From the NCBI GenBank assembly GCA_002943765.1, contig PQWQ01000001.1:1922001-1986000 (forward strand): DNA of 64,000 nucleotides. The letters are read 5' to 3'. The stretch is from Psoroptes ovis. Taxonomy: Eukaryota; Arthropoda; Arachnida; Sarcoptiformes; Psoroptidae. Shown here in pieces: positions 35,876 to 46,293 of the stretch (positions within the stretch are counted from its first letter, which is position 1; each line of letters starts with the position of its first letter). A program made the translations under genes and the position numbers. The notes under the pieces were generated by a model. The model did not search any database. It was not told the origin of the DNA and saw only the letters and a program-made list of their open reading frames with translations.

Positions 35876-38089
35876 CTATGAAAATCGCTCCAATAGAAAA
35901 GCATGACAATGATCACAAACACGTACCGGTTTTTTACTCGACGGTAATGGCATTTCATTATTTGAACAATTGTTGCAAAATATTTCACCACAACTGCGAC
36001 AATGATGCTGTTTGTTTTTGTGTGAATTTTTAAATTAATTAAGCCTGAATAAAATGAATATTTTCAACATACTTTACGACGTGATATTGTAAATTTTTGT
36101 TCACATTGTTTACAATGATCAACATCACTATCACGTGCCCAGGCTGCTTCTTTAAGATGACCATTATATTCGCGTAATGATTCGATTTCTAATTTTGCAC
36201 TAATTTTTTTCAATGAAATTGGATAAAAATTCAGAAAAAAATATCAATACATACTCTTGTAATTGTACACCGATTTCTGATAATGCTAATTCATTTTCAT
36301 CATATTTTTTCTTCAATAAATTGTATGCTTCTTGAAGATGGATACGCTCAGATTGTTTCGTACGTTCTGATTGTAATTCTAGCTGCATACGTGTCATTTC
36401 TTCTTGTTGTTCATCAATTATTAGTTGATATTTTTTTGACAATTCTTTTGCAATTTTTTCGTCATTTTGTTGATTAATTCTTAATGATTGTTTATAAATT
36501 GAAAATAAAATTAAAATTCAACAATTTTAGGATAAGAAAGAATTTCGCTTACTTTTGTTGTAATGATTTCACATCTTTGGTTAATTGACTGATTTTCGTT
36601 TCATATTCTGTAAGTTTATTATTTTTTTGTTTCAACTGTACATCATTATCTTGTAGTTTTTTGAATAACTGAATATTTATCGTTTTTATTTCATCTAATT
36701 GTGTTCGTAATGATATGATTGCATCTTGTTTCTCTTGAATATCTCTTTCAAGTAAAATGCGTGCAGTTTCAGCTTCTTGACCAGATTTCATTGCATCTTG
36801 GAGACGATTCTCTAACGCTTGATTTGTTTGCTGCATTTGTTCAAGTTCTTGCTCTTTTTGCGCTAATAATGTGCCCATTTTGAGCATTGATTCTGTTTCA
36901 TTGTTGTTGTTGTTTCTGTTGTTATCCACTAAATCGTTTTGAGAATGGTGACCATTAAGTTGATCATTCAATTTGAGCTCTAAGGATTTTATTCTCGATC
37001 TACATCATAATAATTTATGATAAGTTTGAAAAATAAATTATAAGGGCAGAAAACTTACTCAAGGCGTTGATTCATTTGTTCGAGGTAGTTATTCTGATCG
37101 ATTAATTGCTGAATATTCATCACAGCATCGTCTTTTACGCTATTGAAATGCGAAGCAATCAATCAACTAATAATTAGTTTGAAAAATCGTAGCTTACTCT
37201 GATCCATTGACATCGTCAGAATCATTTAGCTGTTGGTCCAAACAACTTGTAGCTGCTTGATCTCGAAGATAAAGTCGTAAATCAATTACAGAATCATAAA
37301 AATCGAAAACCTCTTCTTTAATGTATACACTATAGTCAAATGAATTGAGTCCAACAAGTAAACCACATAAAACATTGGCATCATCAGATAACATTAACGA
37401 ATTAACATCATAATATTCATGGAGTATAGGATCACGATTATCGATTAACAATTGAAATGAATGTGCTAAACGTTTTTTCATCAATGTCAATCGAAACCAA
37501 GCTCTAGCACGGCCCATAGGAGTGCGAATTTTAGGTAAATGTCTTACACTTTCAATCACATCTTTTGTTATTTCATCATTGAATTTACTGATTAATTCAA
37601 TAACAGACCATATATCTAGTCTTGCACCAAACATTTGTTTTCGTGCTGATAATTTCCAAATATTAATTAAATGGAATATTTAAAAATAAATTACTAACGT
37701 TTAAGTCCATGTTGTAGACAATTTTCAAGACAAACAAATAAATGATCGAATAATATTTTACACTCATTGGTCAATGTAACTTTTGAACGATGTTTATATA
37801 ACTCTTTCAATACTAATCGTAATAAAAGCATAATGTTTGAACGCTTAATCTTTTGCGTTTCTAAGAATTGAAAAAACGGAATTAATCATAATAATAGAAC
37901 TCATTTCTAAAAAAAATAATTATAATGCAAACCTTGTAACAGAATATTTAAATTATTCATTGAACCATTATCATAATGACTCATAATTGAGTGGTTATCA
38001 ATTTTATTGAAAAAATTTTCAATTATTAAATCCATTGATGAATTAGTTGATGATGATGATGATAATGATCGATTACTATTATTGTTCAT
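35876..38089 (-). CDS. RUN and FYVE domain protein (RUFY)
   Basis: RUFY proteins are endosomal adaptors that bind small GTPases or motors by their RUN domain and PI3P by their FYVE domain. Minus-strand exons: 38089..37933, 37860..37699, 37645..37198, 37139..37059, 36999..36553, 36479..36255, 36199..36073, 36007..35876; 592 residues in one frame. The RUN domain runs from about residue 50 (KRSNIMLLLRLVLKELY) through CLQHGLKPRKQMFGARLDIW, GRARAWFRLTLMKKRLA and LLVGLNSFDYSVY. A long coiled coil follows (about 220-530; LAQKEQELEQMQQTNQALEN). The C-terminal FYVE finger has CKQCEQKFTISRRKHHCRSC, GEIFCNNCSNN and RVCDHCHAFLLERFS before the stop. R(R/K)HHC and RVC are the PI3P-binding motifs. The FYVE domain is split over two exons. 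Confidence 0.95.
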
Positions 38090-38684
38090 AATTGTCAAAA
38101 TTTTACGGAACAAAAAACAATAATTGCAAACAATCTATTTCTATATCAATTAATAATCAGCAAATGATCGAATCATCACTAGCTAAATCTAAAGAGTGAA
38201 ATGTTCATATCAGAAAAATAAAATAAAATTGAATACGCAATTTCAGGTGAACAACAAATCAACAATCTTACCGATTTGTTGTCATATTTATGATCGTAAA
38301 CATTCCGAATTTTCTCATAAAATCATTTTTAAATATTTGAAAATTTAAAATATTAATTTATTCATATTTTAAAATCTTAAATACATTTTTAAAAAATAAA
38401 AACAAAAATGAAAGTTTGTCAATTAAAAGTTTTCTAAAATTGGAAAATGCAAATTATTTTTGACCGTCCTTTATGAATTAATATCAGGTAGCGTCAGCTA
38501 TTTTTGTTTTTGTAAAGTTGCACATTTTTCTCGTTTTTCTTTCTAAATAATCTTGCTTGTTAGTCCGAGTTAAAAAATTATTGGTGAAATATTAGAGAAA
38601 CAAAAGTTGTTTTTTTTTGCTGATAAATTTAAAGAATTTAAATTTTTCCCCGTATTAAAATTCTACCAAGAATCCATTGATCAA
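38090..38684. promoter_or_regulatory. Divergent RUFY/eIF4E upstream region
   Basis: 595 bp between two divergent start codons. It is AT-rich apart from a slightly GC-richer patch at about 38461-38500. No clear TATA box or gene is seen. Confidence 0.35.
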
Positions 38685-38888
38685 ATGTCCGATGTAAGAT
38701 ATAATCCATTGTGTGAAAAGGATCGATTGAATCGGTTGATTCAAATTTCTAATTTTTTCTCCTATTTTTTTTTCTCAGAAACCGGCTGATAATTTAAACA
38801 AAGAAAACGTCGGTGGTGGTAACGACGGTAATAATAAAAATAAAAATAATGATAATAACAATAAAAATAATAATGAACCAAATGTTAC

Positions 38889-38922
<34 letters not shown>

Positions 38923-39718
38923 ACAGTTGCTAATGTCCCAACAACAAGATTAGTTCCAGAGCTTCAACCAAAACATCCATTACAAAATACATGGGATCTT
39001 TGGTATTATAAAAATGTATCAAAAGTTTTTGAAGAAAATTTATTCAATATAACTTCGGTTGATACTGTTGAAGATTTTTGGGGGTTTGTTTTTTTGTGTT
39101 AAGAAGAATTTTGTTTGAAAATCTAATGAATATTTTATCTTCATTAATCTCAACACAGATTATTTAATCATGTTGAATGTGCAAGCAAATTGAATATAAA
39201 TTGTGCTTATTATTTTTTCAAAAAAGATATACGGCCAATGTGGGAAGACCCAGTGAATAAAAGTGGTGGACGTTGGTTGATGAATGTTTCGAAAAAAATG
39301 AACGTAATCGGTCAATATTGGCTTGAATTAGTTAGTAGTATTATCAGCTTATAAATTACTAATGTGTTTTAATCTTTCATTTAAATAATATCTTAAATTT
39401 AAACAGTTACTTTGTTTAATCGGTGAAGGATTTGATGATTGTAATGACATTGTTTGCGGTGCCTTTGTTGTGATTAAAAAAACACAAGATCGTATTGGTA
39501 TCTGGACCAAAGAGGCCCGTAATCGTGAGGCAAATATGACTATTGGGTTCGTATTTATGATTTGGGTCTAAATGAGTCACTTTTTCATTGATATTTTCAC
39601 CAATTTTTTCTTCTTCAAAAATAGCAATATAATGAAGCAACGAACTCAATTTAATGGTGAAATAAGTTTTGAACCACACGATTCTAAGCTAACCAATAAT
39701 TTTGGATTAAAAATATAA
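38685..39718 (+). CDS. eIF4E-family cap-binding protein, Trp-to-Phe variant
   Basis: eIF4E binds the mRNA 5' cap and recruits eIF4G. Exons 38685..38693, 38779..39083, 39159..39330, 39407..39546, 39625..39718 give 239 residues. The first coding exon is only 9 nt (Met-Ser-Asp). The N-terminus is Asn/Ser-rich, including a long Ser run. The core starts HPLQNTWDLWYYKN, with the first cap-stacking Trp and the eIF4G-facing region. VDTVEDFWGLFNH carries the eIF4G-binding Trp, and PMWEDPVNKSGGRW carries the second core cap Trp/Glu pair. At the position of mammalian Trp56 the codon is TTT: VSKVFEENLFN, Phe87. The rest (LLLCLIGEGFDDCNDIVCGA) is strongly class I-like. It is probably a diverged paralogue, since most genomes keep a canonical copy elsewhere; I cannot check that. 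Confidence 0.9.
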
Positions 39719-39885
39719 TTGAATTCATTCTTTTATTCTTCTATTTTTCATTAATCTTTGTATTGTAATTTTGATTTATATTTTCCTTTATACTTTTTTT
39801 CTCTTATTGATGATCATTATTATTATTTCTAATAATTTATTAATGAACAATTATAGGAAATAAAATAAATAAATTTGGATTTGAA

Positions 39886-40119
39886 ATGGAAAAATTAAGG
39901 AACTCTGACTCTTTACATCGTTTTTTTGTTGGAAACATATATAAACTTGTCATAATTTCAATTTTATTTTCTCTTTTTCAAGTTTGGCCAATTGATTTGC
40001 AAATTATTTTCATTGTTTTTATTTTGAGTCGTATTATAATTCATAATGATGGCCTAGACTTAAAGATCCTAAAGGATGATTATGATTATTGTCCATTCAC
40101 ATTGTCGGAAGATGCATGA
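39886..40119 (+). CDS. Small two-TM hypothetical protein
   Basis: An open frame of 77 residues beginning MEKLRNSDSLHRFF, with two hydrophobic spans (LVIISILFSLFQVW and IIFIVFILSRIII) and an acidic tail (KDDYDYCPFTLSEDA). I do not recognise it. It lies 168 bp after the eIF4E stop and 108 bp before the dehydrogenase ATG. It could be a small membrane-protein gene, an upstream frame of the dehydrogenase transcript, or chance. The tail's ordinary composition argues slightly for a real gene. Confidence 0.3.
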   Translation: MEKLRNSDSLHRFFVGNIYKLVIISILFSLFQVWPIDLQIIFIVFILSRIIIHNDGLDLKILKDDYDYCPFTLSEDA

Positions 40120-40227
40120 TACAAGTATTAAGATGATGATACCTGGAAGTATTTTACTAATATTTTTCCGAATCACTGCATTGTTTTTCTAACTTTTAAT
40201 CGTTGAATATCGGCCCTTAGATCCACG

Positions 40228-41253
40228 ATGTTATTGATTTTTCTGATATTTATTTTGATTATTTGTGTAATTATTCGACTGTATTTTCGGCTTACCAATG
40301 GAATATGTCATGATAATGAAACAAAATTAAATGGAAAAATTATTGTTATTACTGGCGGTAATACTGGTATCGGAAGTGAATATGTATTGGAAATGGTACG
40401 TAGAAATTGTTCACAAATTATTATGGCTTGTCGTAATGTCTCGAAAGGTGAACAATGTGTTCGTTGGATAAATGAAAAAATCAAAACTGAACGTATTCAG
40501 ACATCAACACTGTTAATAGTTAAACAATGTGATCTAAGCTCATTTGATTCGGTTGTACGATTTTGTAATGAATTAAAACATCAATCATCACATGTTAAAC
40601 ATATTGATTATTTAATTTGTTTTGCTGCAGCTACTGGAATACCTTTGGAACAAAAATTTACTAATGATGGATATGAAATGCATTTTCAATGTAATTATTT
40701 GAGTCATTTACTCATTATTTATTTGTTATTGCCCTTATTGAACAATGGTGGCCGTGTTATTTTAACATCATCACAAGCACATATGTTTGGTAAAATTGAT
40801 TTGAAAAATATTAGCCATTTACAACGATATGATCGACATCCATTTTGTACATATGGTGATTCAAAATTGGCGTTAGTAATGTTGGCTAAAAAATTATCAA
40901 AATTATTTGCAACGAAAAATATTCAAACATATTCATTTCATCCTGGTACAGTACTTACCAATGGTATAAAATTAAATCAAATTTGGTATTTGAAAATCAT
41001 CTTGACAATCGTAGCATTTTTTTATGGGAAATCACATCGTGATGGTGCACAAACAATGATTTATTTAACTGTAACCAGTGCAAACATGCTATCGAATGGT
41101 CAATATTATTCTGATTGTTCATTAGCTTCGTATAATCCTGTGGCTGATGATAATGAAATGATTGAAAGTTTATGGTCATACAGTTATGAACTGATTGAAA
41201 AATATTTAGATGAACATACTAAAAAATATTGGTTTGAAAATAATATTTGCTGA
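40228..41253 (+). CDS. Short-chain dehydrogenase (retinol dehydrogenase-like)
   Basis: Classical SDR oxidoreductase of 341 residues in a single exon. An N-terminal TM anchor (LLIFLIFILIICVIIRLYF) is followed by the Rossmann motif TGGNTGIG (about residues 42-49). The catalytic tetrad is visible: Asn in HFQCNYLSHLL, Ser in LTSSQAH, and Tyr/Lys in YGDSKLA. The anchor and fold resemble RDH11-14-type retinol/retinal reductases and WWOX relatives, but substrate cannot be assigned. The NNAG motif that usually follows strand 4 is replaced: the sequence reads YLICFAAATG. The ATG at 40228 is the first in frame. It is intronless, unlike most neighbours. Confidence 0.88.
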   Translation: MLLIFLIFILIICVIIRLYFRLTNGICHDNETKLNGKIIVITGGNTGIGSEYVLEMVRRNCSQIIMACRNVSKGEQCVRWINEKIKTERIQTSTLLIVKQCDLSSFDSVVRFCNELKHQSSHVKHIDYLICFAAATGIPLEQKFTNDGYEMHFQCNYLSHLLIIYLLLPLLNNGGRVILTSSQAHMFGKIDLKNISHLQRYDRHPFCTYGDSKLALVMLAKKLSKLFATKNIQTYSFHPGTVLTNGIKLNQIWYLKIILTIVAFFYGKSHRDGAQTMIYLTVTSANMLSNGQYYSDCSLASYNPVADDNEMIESLWSYSYELIEKYLDEHTKKYWFENNIC

Positions 41254-41899
41254 TTATTTCAGAAAAAATAGAATTTAAGTTATGAATAATAAATATGATT
41301 AATAAAAACTTACAAATTGATTAATATTCAATTTTATAATGATAATTTAGTAAAATCAAAAAACTTTTTGTTTATCGATTACCAAAACGTGATTTTCTTA
41401 TCATGCTGATTTAACAGCAAAAAATAGAAAAGAACGTGATTCATTTCAATTTTCATAAACTTTTAAATTATATTTGACACATAAAAATTTAAATTAATTG
41501 AAATGTAATGAATTATAATCATGTTGTAATCATTTTTTTTTTTTTTGGTTCGGAAATCAATGATGTCAATGATACAACCGAAATATTGACAAATTGCGGT
41601 AAAGAATAATTATGAATAAATTTTTGTTGTTATCAGCGAAACCAAAGTTGAATATAAATTAATGTTTTAATTTGAATTCAATACATGTTCAATTCAAGAA
41701 GAAAAGGTTTTTTTGTTTTCGTTGGATGCGATAAACAAGAATTTGGAAATTTTTTGTTCTACCGAAAAAAAGTATAAAAAGAATGGCTAAAATTCATAAT
41801 TTTCGCATCATTTACCGAATCATATATTTCATTTGCTAACAATTTTGCAAAGAATTTGTTCAGCAACAACCATTGCTACACTGACTACATTGAAAAACA
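41254..41899. other. Dehydrogenase 3'UTR and sulfakinin upstream region
   Basis: AT-rich spacer. Its right end carries the probable TATA promoter listed separately. No gene is seen. Confidence 0.5.
41773..41780 (+). promoter_or_regulatory. Probable TATA box of sulfakinin gene
   Basis: TATAAAAA lies 120 bp upstream of the ATG. An initiator-like stretch sits about 30 bp downstream (near 41803-41810). Few other genes in this window have such a box, which fits a regulated, cell-type-specific neuropeptide gene. Confidence 0.5.
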
Positions 41900-42377
41900 A
41901 TGCCATTACAATCATTGCAATCAAAATCAATGACAATCAAATCTATTGTTATTTGTTTGTCAATGATAATATTTTTACATTGGTCATTCAATGTAAAACA
42001 AGTAGAATCATCGCCAGTTTTGTCGCAACAACAGCAATCAACAAATAATAATTGGGAAACGGAACAATTGCCATTACAAACATCAAAATTATCTTCGAAT
42101 AATAATAATCAACAAATGAATGAATTATCTGATAGATTGTATCGTTTAATTTATAAACGATTATCAACAGATTCAGCTCTTGATAATATGGGTGATTTAT
42201 TAACTATTATAAATTAATAAGAATTTTTAATCTATCTTAATTTTTGCTTTTTCAGATTTCGATGATGGTGATCGTTTCAATCGTCAAGAAAGACATCTAC
42301 GTTTTGGTAAACGTTTTAATCAACGATCCAAATACAGTGATATTGATTATGGTCATATGCGTTTTGGTAGACGTTGA
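41900..42377 (+). CDS. Sk: Sulfakinin neuropeptide precursor
   Basis: Sulfakinins are cholecystokinin-like amidated peptides that signal satiety in arthropods. Exons 41900..42191 and 42256..42377 give 137 residues. The signal peptide core is IVICLSMIIFLHW; Met at 41930 (MTIKSIV) is an alternative start. The phase-1 splice GTGATT...CAG joins DNM to DFDDGD. The second exon carries two amidated peptides: HLRF-Gly followed by KR (residues 111-117) and DIDYGHMRF-Gly followed by RR (126-137), ending at the stop. DYGHMRF-amide is the sulfakinin signature with the sulfatable Tyr at 129. The upstream HLRF peptide has the acidic DFDDGD stretch but no Tyr near its end. Without the splice the second exon would be missed, since exon 1 reads to a stop. 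Confidence 0.92.
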
Positions 42378-42586
42378 TTCGTTCTTTGAATCGTTGATGA
42401 TCACAAGCGTGTGAGATGGCAAAAAGTTGAAATGAACCGAAATGTTTGAATTTTTTTTTAAATCGAAAAAATTTATTTTTGAAAAAAATAATAGAATAAA
42501 CAATATGTTTAAAAAACAATTAGATTTTGGACAAAAAACAATCATAGCATTTTGAACATTGATATTGATATTAATTATTGAATTTT

Positions 42587-44851
42587 TCATTGAAATCTTT
42601 TCAATAAAGAATTTTTCAAAGCAATTTGTTTTTCTTTAAATGAACGTTTATGATGATTTCGGCGTAATTTATGTTTTATCATCATAAATGATTTTCCTTT
42701 TTGATTTTGTTTATTACTTTTACTTGCGAATTCATTCAATTTACCTTTACGTGTACCATATTTTCCACGATCATTACGGCCATCTTCAATTGATTCAATT
42801 CTTTCTTGTTTATTTGACTTTTGTCTTTTATATAATCGTTCAATTGAACTTAATGGTACGATTTCAGATTTCGTTAATTGGTTCATACTATTATTTGTAG
42901 AAGTATTAGTTACTTTTTTCTTTGATCTAGCATTTTGTAAATGTTTAGATAATTGTGCTGTACGAATTTTTTGAAATTCTTCTTGTGTCAATATACGACT
43001 TGATGATATTAATGTTGCTTTCTCTTCTGGATCTACGGTCGATTCTGATTGATTTTCATCATTTTGTTTGCCGTTTGGAACGGAATCATCATCATCATTG
43101 TCATCATTTTCATCAGATATATCGATCCAGCTTCCATCACTATCATCATCTTTTTCTGACACCACACTTTCATTATCAGAATCAGGTTCTTTCTCATCTA
43201 AAACTTCAGTTCCTGATATGAAATCTTTAGCATTTAATTGGCCGAAATGAGTAATGTGACCAGATTCTTGGCTAGCTTGTGTTGGACGACCACGATCTTT
43301 ACGTCGTAACAGTGAAGGATTCACTTGCCTATACAGCTGAAGTAATGATTTAGAGGCCATCGATACGTTTTTATCTTTGAATGAACAATATTCAACAAGA
43401 TCTTGTAATAATTCTTCAGTCATCGCTAAAGGACATCTGGCACAAATTTCACGAATAGAATTTATGCCAACGGCCATAACTTCAAATGAATTTCGTTCGG
43501 TAACGAAATTATTTGCAATAACTTTCAATAATGGTTCAATCGAATCAGGTGGTACAAGTTCATGTGAAGCTTGCGCTACATATTGCAATAATTTTGTAAC
43601 ATCTCTTTGCTTTGGATGTAAATAGCGTTGTAGATACGAATATAGATTGAGTAATTGAAGTTCATGTATACCGACTAATCTTGATATCAGATTAACGATC
43701 AACAATTTTATTTCAAAACGTTCATTGAATGTTTCAAGCATTTTGAATAATTTTTCTGCCATTCCTTGTGGATCGTTGAGTAAATGAATTGCAGAAAAAT
43801 CGAATGATACTGGTCGTGATTTTTTTCGATAATGTTTCAATACTTCTTTGCTACGCTCTAAAAGACGTTTACGTTTACGTGTTTTTTTATTTACACGATT
43901 TGCCATCATGATTTCTTGAGGTGAAGGCAAATTATCGTCTTCATCATCAGAATCACTATCATCTTCGCCATCTTCATCAGTACCAAGGAAAAATTTCAAA
44001 GCATTCACCATTATCTATAGAAAAGCGATAATAATAATTAGATTAGAGTAAACGAAAAAATTACGCTGTACCTTTGTAATTTTAGAAAAACAAGCTGTAG
44101 CGATCACATTGACCGTTTTAGATGTTTTCCAGATATTTTTCTTATACAATTCAATCATAATGTGCAATGATGTTTTAGCTGCAATCGCGTTTGAATCGTT
44201 CAACATTGAGAACATAAAATTTTGCAACACTGTATTCATTCGTTGTTGATTGTTCATATTTTTGATATCATTAATGCAATGATTCTCGATTAACATTCGT
44301 AATTTTTTATCCGGACATTTCAATAATTCAAATAATAATTTAATCAAATCATTTGCAGCGATTTGTGATTTATTTCGCATAAGGATTAATGCCCGTACGA
44401 GAGTCTTTAAACAAATCGTTAAAATTTTGATTATTTTAAACTTATCATAATATAGTCATGTAATCTTCATTTTAACTTACCATACGAACTTCAGGATTCA
44501 ATGATGTCGAAAATAATCTCAATATTTTCATTAATTCAGATGGATAAAGTGAAACAGTTTCATTTTTTGGATAGCAAGCGCTAACATGTGCAAAAAACAT
44601 AACCAAACTGATGAATTCATTATCAAACGATGATGGATTAAATTGAAATAGCTCTAATTTTGTACGAAAATGTTCATATTGTTGTTGAAACTATATGTTT
44701 TTGATAAATTAAAAATAAAAATAAAAATTGAAATATTTCAAATTGTTCAAATCGACTATACCTCTTGTTCATAGCCAATTGGATCACGTTTTATACAATT
44801 TTGTAACTGAGTTAAATTAGTAGGCAATTGATTATTAATTCTTCGGCTCAT
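42587..44851 (-). CDS. Sdad1: SDA1 homologue (60S ribosome biogenesis)
   Basis: SDA1 is a nucleolar protein needed for maturation and export of pre-60S subunits. Minus-strand exons 44851..44762, 44690..44481, 44404..44072, 44014..42587 give 686 residues, matching the human protein's length. The N-terminus MSRRINNQLPTNLTQLQNCIKRDPIGYEQEF is typical. Helical repeats follow, through GIHELQLLNLYSYLQRYLHP, DSIEPLLKVIANNFV and INSIREICARCPLAMTEELL. Acidic tracts (GEDDSDSDDEDD; SDENDDNDDDDS) and a strongly basic C-terminus (KLRRNHHKRSFKEKQIALKN) follow. The last exon holds two thirds of the protein. Its 3' end faces the sulfakinin gene 210 bp away. Confidence 0.95.
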
Positions 44852-45009
44852 TTTTTTTAATCTGACTGGTAATATTTACCGATTCACTAAGGAATTACGA
44901 GATGATTTCAAATATTTCAAAAATCTCAATGTTTACACACGTGGTAACATCGACTACTATCCGTAGAGAATGTACGCAAAAAAATTCGAATTTTCAATTC
45001 AAAAATTAT

Positions 45010-46293
45010 TTATTTAATTTTAAAGATTTTACATGTAGAATCGTCTGAACAAGTTAGAACAAAATTAGAATTGTAAAATATTGAAAAATCAAGCATCTGA
45101 TCATGATGTCCATGTTTTTCGGCCAAAATTTCACCATTACGAATGTCTATCACTCGAAACATTCCATCTAAACATCCAGCATAAACAACATTTTTATCAT
45201 TACTATCGACCAATAATTTACAAACACCACAAGATAAGTTAATTTCATTACGTTTTGTTTGACTTGGAATATGCCATATCTGTATACGACCATCTAATGA
45301 ACTAAGAATTAAACAATTTTGTCCACAGAATTGTATGCTTTCAATTGAATTTTCTGATTTTTCATTGTCGTCATCATTATCATTATTTGACATCTTTTCA
45401 TCTAATTGGAATGAATGAATAACTTTTTCACTTTTAACATTAATCAATTTGAATGATCCATTAGCTGATCCAGTGGCTATTAGATTATTATCATCAAAAC
45501 TTAATGCCAAAGATGTTATTGATGCCTGATGTGCTTGATAACCTTGCAGTGTGAGAACGATTTGATTTTGTTCAATATTCCAAACACGAATAGAGCCGTC
45601 TTCATATCCCATGGCTAAACGTCTTCCATCGCTAAATAATTCAGCAATCAAATTAGCACAACCAAATGATTGTAATGTTCGACATTGAGGTTTGGTTGTC
45701 GATATTCGCCATATCCAAGCTTCTTGTGAACCAGCCATCAGAACATTTTCGAGAGCATTATGCCATAATAGCCAATTCAAATCATTGCCAACATCATATT
45801 CATCGATTTTTTCTCCATTTTCAACATTCCAAACGATAATCATGCCACTCATATCACCAGTTGCGACCATTTTTGAATTTAAATTAAATTTAACTGAAAT
45901 AATTGAATCTTTATGATGACCATTTGTATCAAAATGGACGGTGCCGTATTTTTCATTTTCAACTGACCAAACAATAGCTTTATCATCTTGTCCACCAGTG
46001 ACAGCATATCGATCATCATGACTTACATGACAGCAAAATACAGATTGTTCATGTAATTCAAATGTAAATAAACTATCATCAATCGTATCTTGACCCTTAT
46101 TTATCACTGATTTTGTTGATTTTGGTATTTCAAGCTCATTATTATTATCATTATCACCACCAGCTCCACAATCAGCATCATCATTATCATCATTTAATTC
46201 TTGTTCTTGATCATCATCCAAATCGATTACTTCTTCTAAATCATCTTCATCAATGAATTCTTGATCATTGATTTGATTTTGATCAATATTCAT
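45010..46293 (-). CDS. Aamp: AAMP-type WD40 repeat protein
   Basis: AAMP (yeast Sqt1) is a WD40 protein; Sqt1 is a chaperone for ribosomal protein uL16. It is a single exon of 427 residues from the ATG at 46293. An acidic N-terminus (EEVIDLDDDQEQELNDDNDD) precedes about eight WD repeats, starting FELHEQSVFCCHVSHDDRYA, then TGGQDDKAIVWSV and TGDMSGMIIVWNV. The GNDLNWLLWHNALENVLMAG segment (human DDLEWMEWHP) and MGYEDGSIRVWNI are characteristic of AAMP. It is 158 bp upstream of the SDA1 start on the same strand; both proteins act in large-subunit assembly, which may be coincidence. Confidence 0.93.
   Translation of the reverse strand: MNIDQNQINDQEFIDEDDLEEVIDLDDDQEQELNDDNDDADCGAGGDNDNNNELEIPKSTKSVINKGQDTIDDSLFTFELHEQSVFCCHVSHDDRYAVTGGQDDKAIVWSVENEKYGTVHFDTNGHHKDSIISVKFNLNSKMVATGDMSGMIIVWNVENGEKIDEYDVGNDLNWLLWHNALENVLMAGSQEAWIWRISTTKPQCRTLQSFGCANLIAELFSDGRRLAMGYEDGSIRVWNIEQNQIVLTLQGYQAHQASITSLALSFDDNNLIATGSANGSFKLINVKSEKVIHSFQLDEKMSNNDNDDDNEKSENSIESIQFCGQNCLILSSLDGRIQIWHIPSQTKRNEINLSCGVCKLLVDSNDKNVVYAGCLDGMFRVIDIRNGEILAEKHGHHDQMLDFSIFYNSNFVLTCSDDSTCKIFKIK

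Noticed and set aside
42297..42590. Minus-strand frames opposite the sulfakinin peptide exon
   Set aside because: They are antisense to the peptide-coding exon and 3'UTR and have no recognisable domain.
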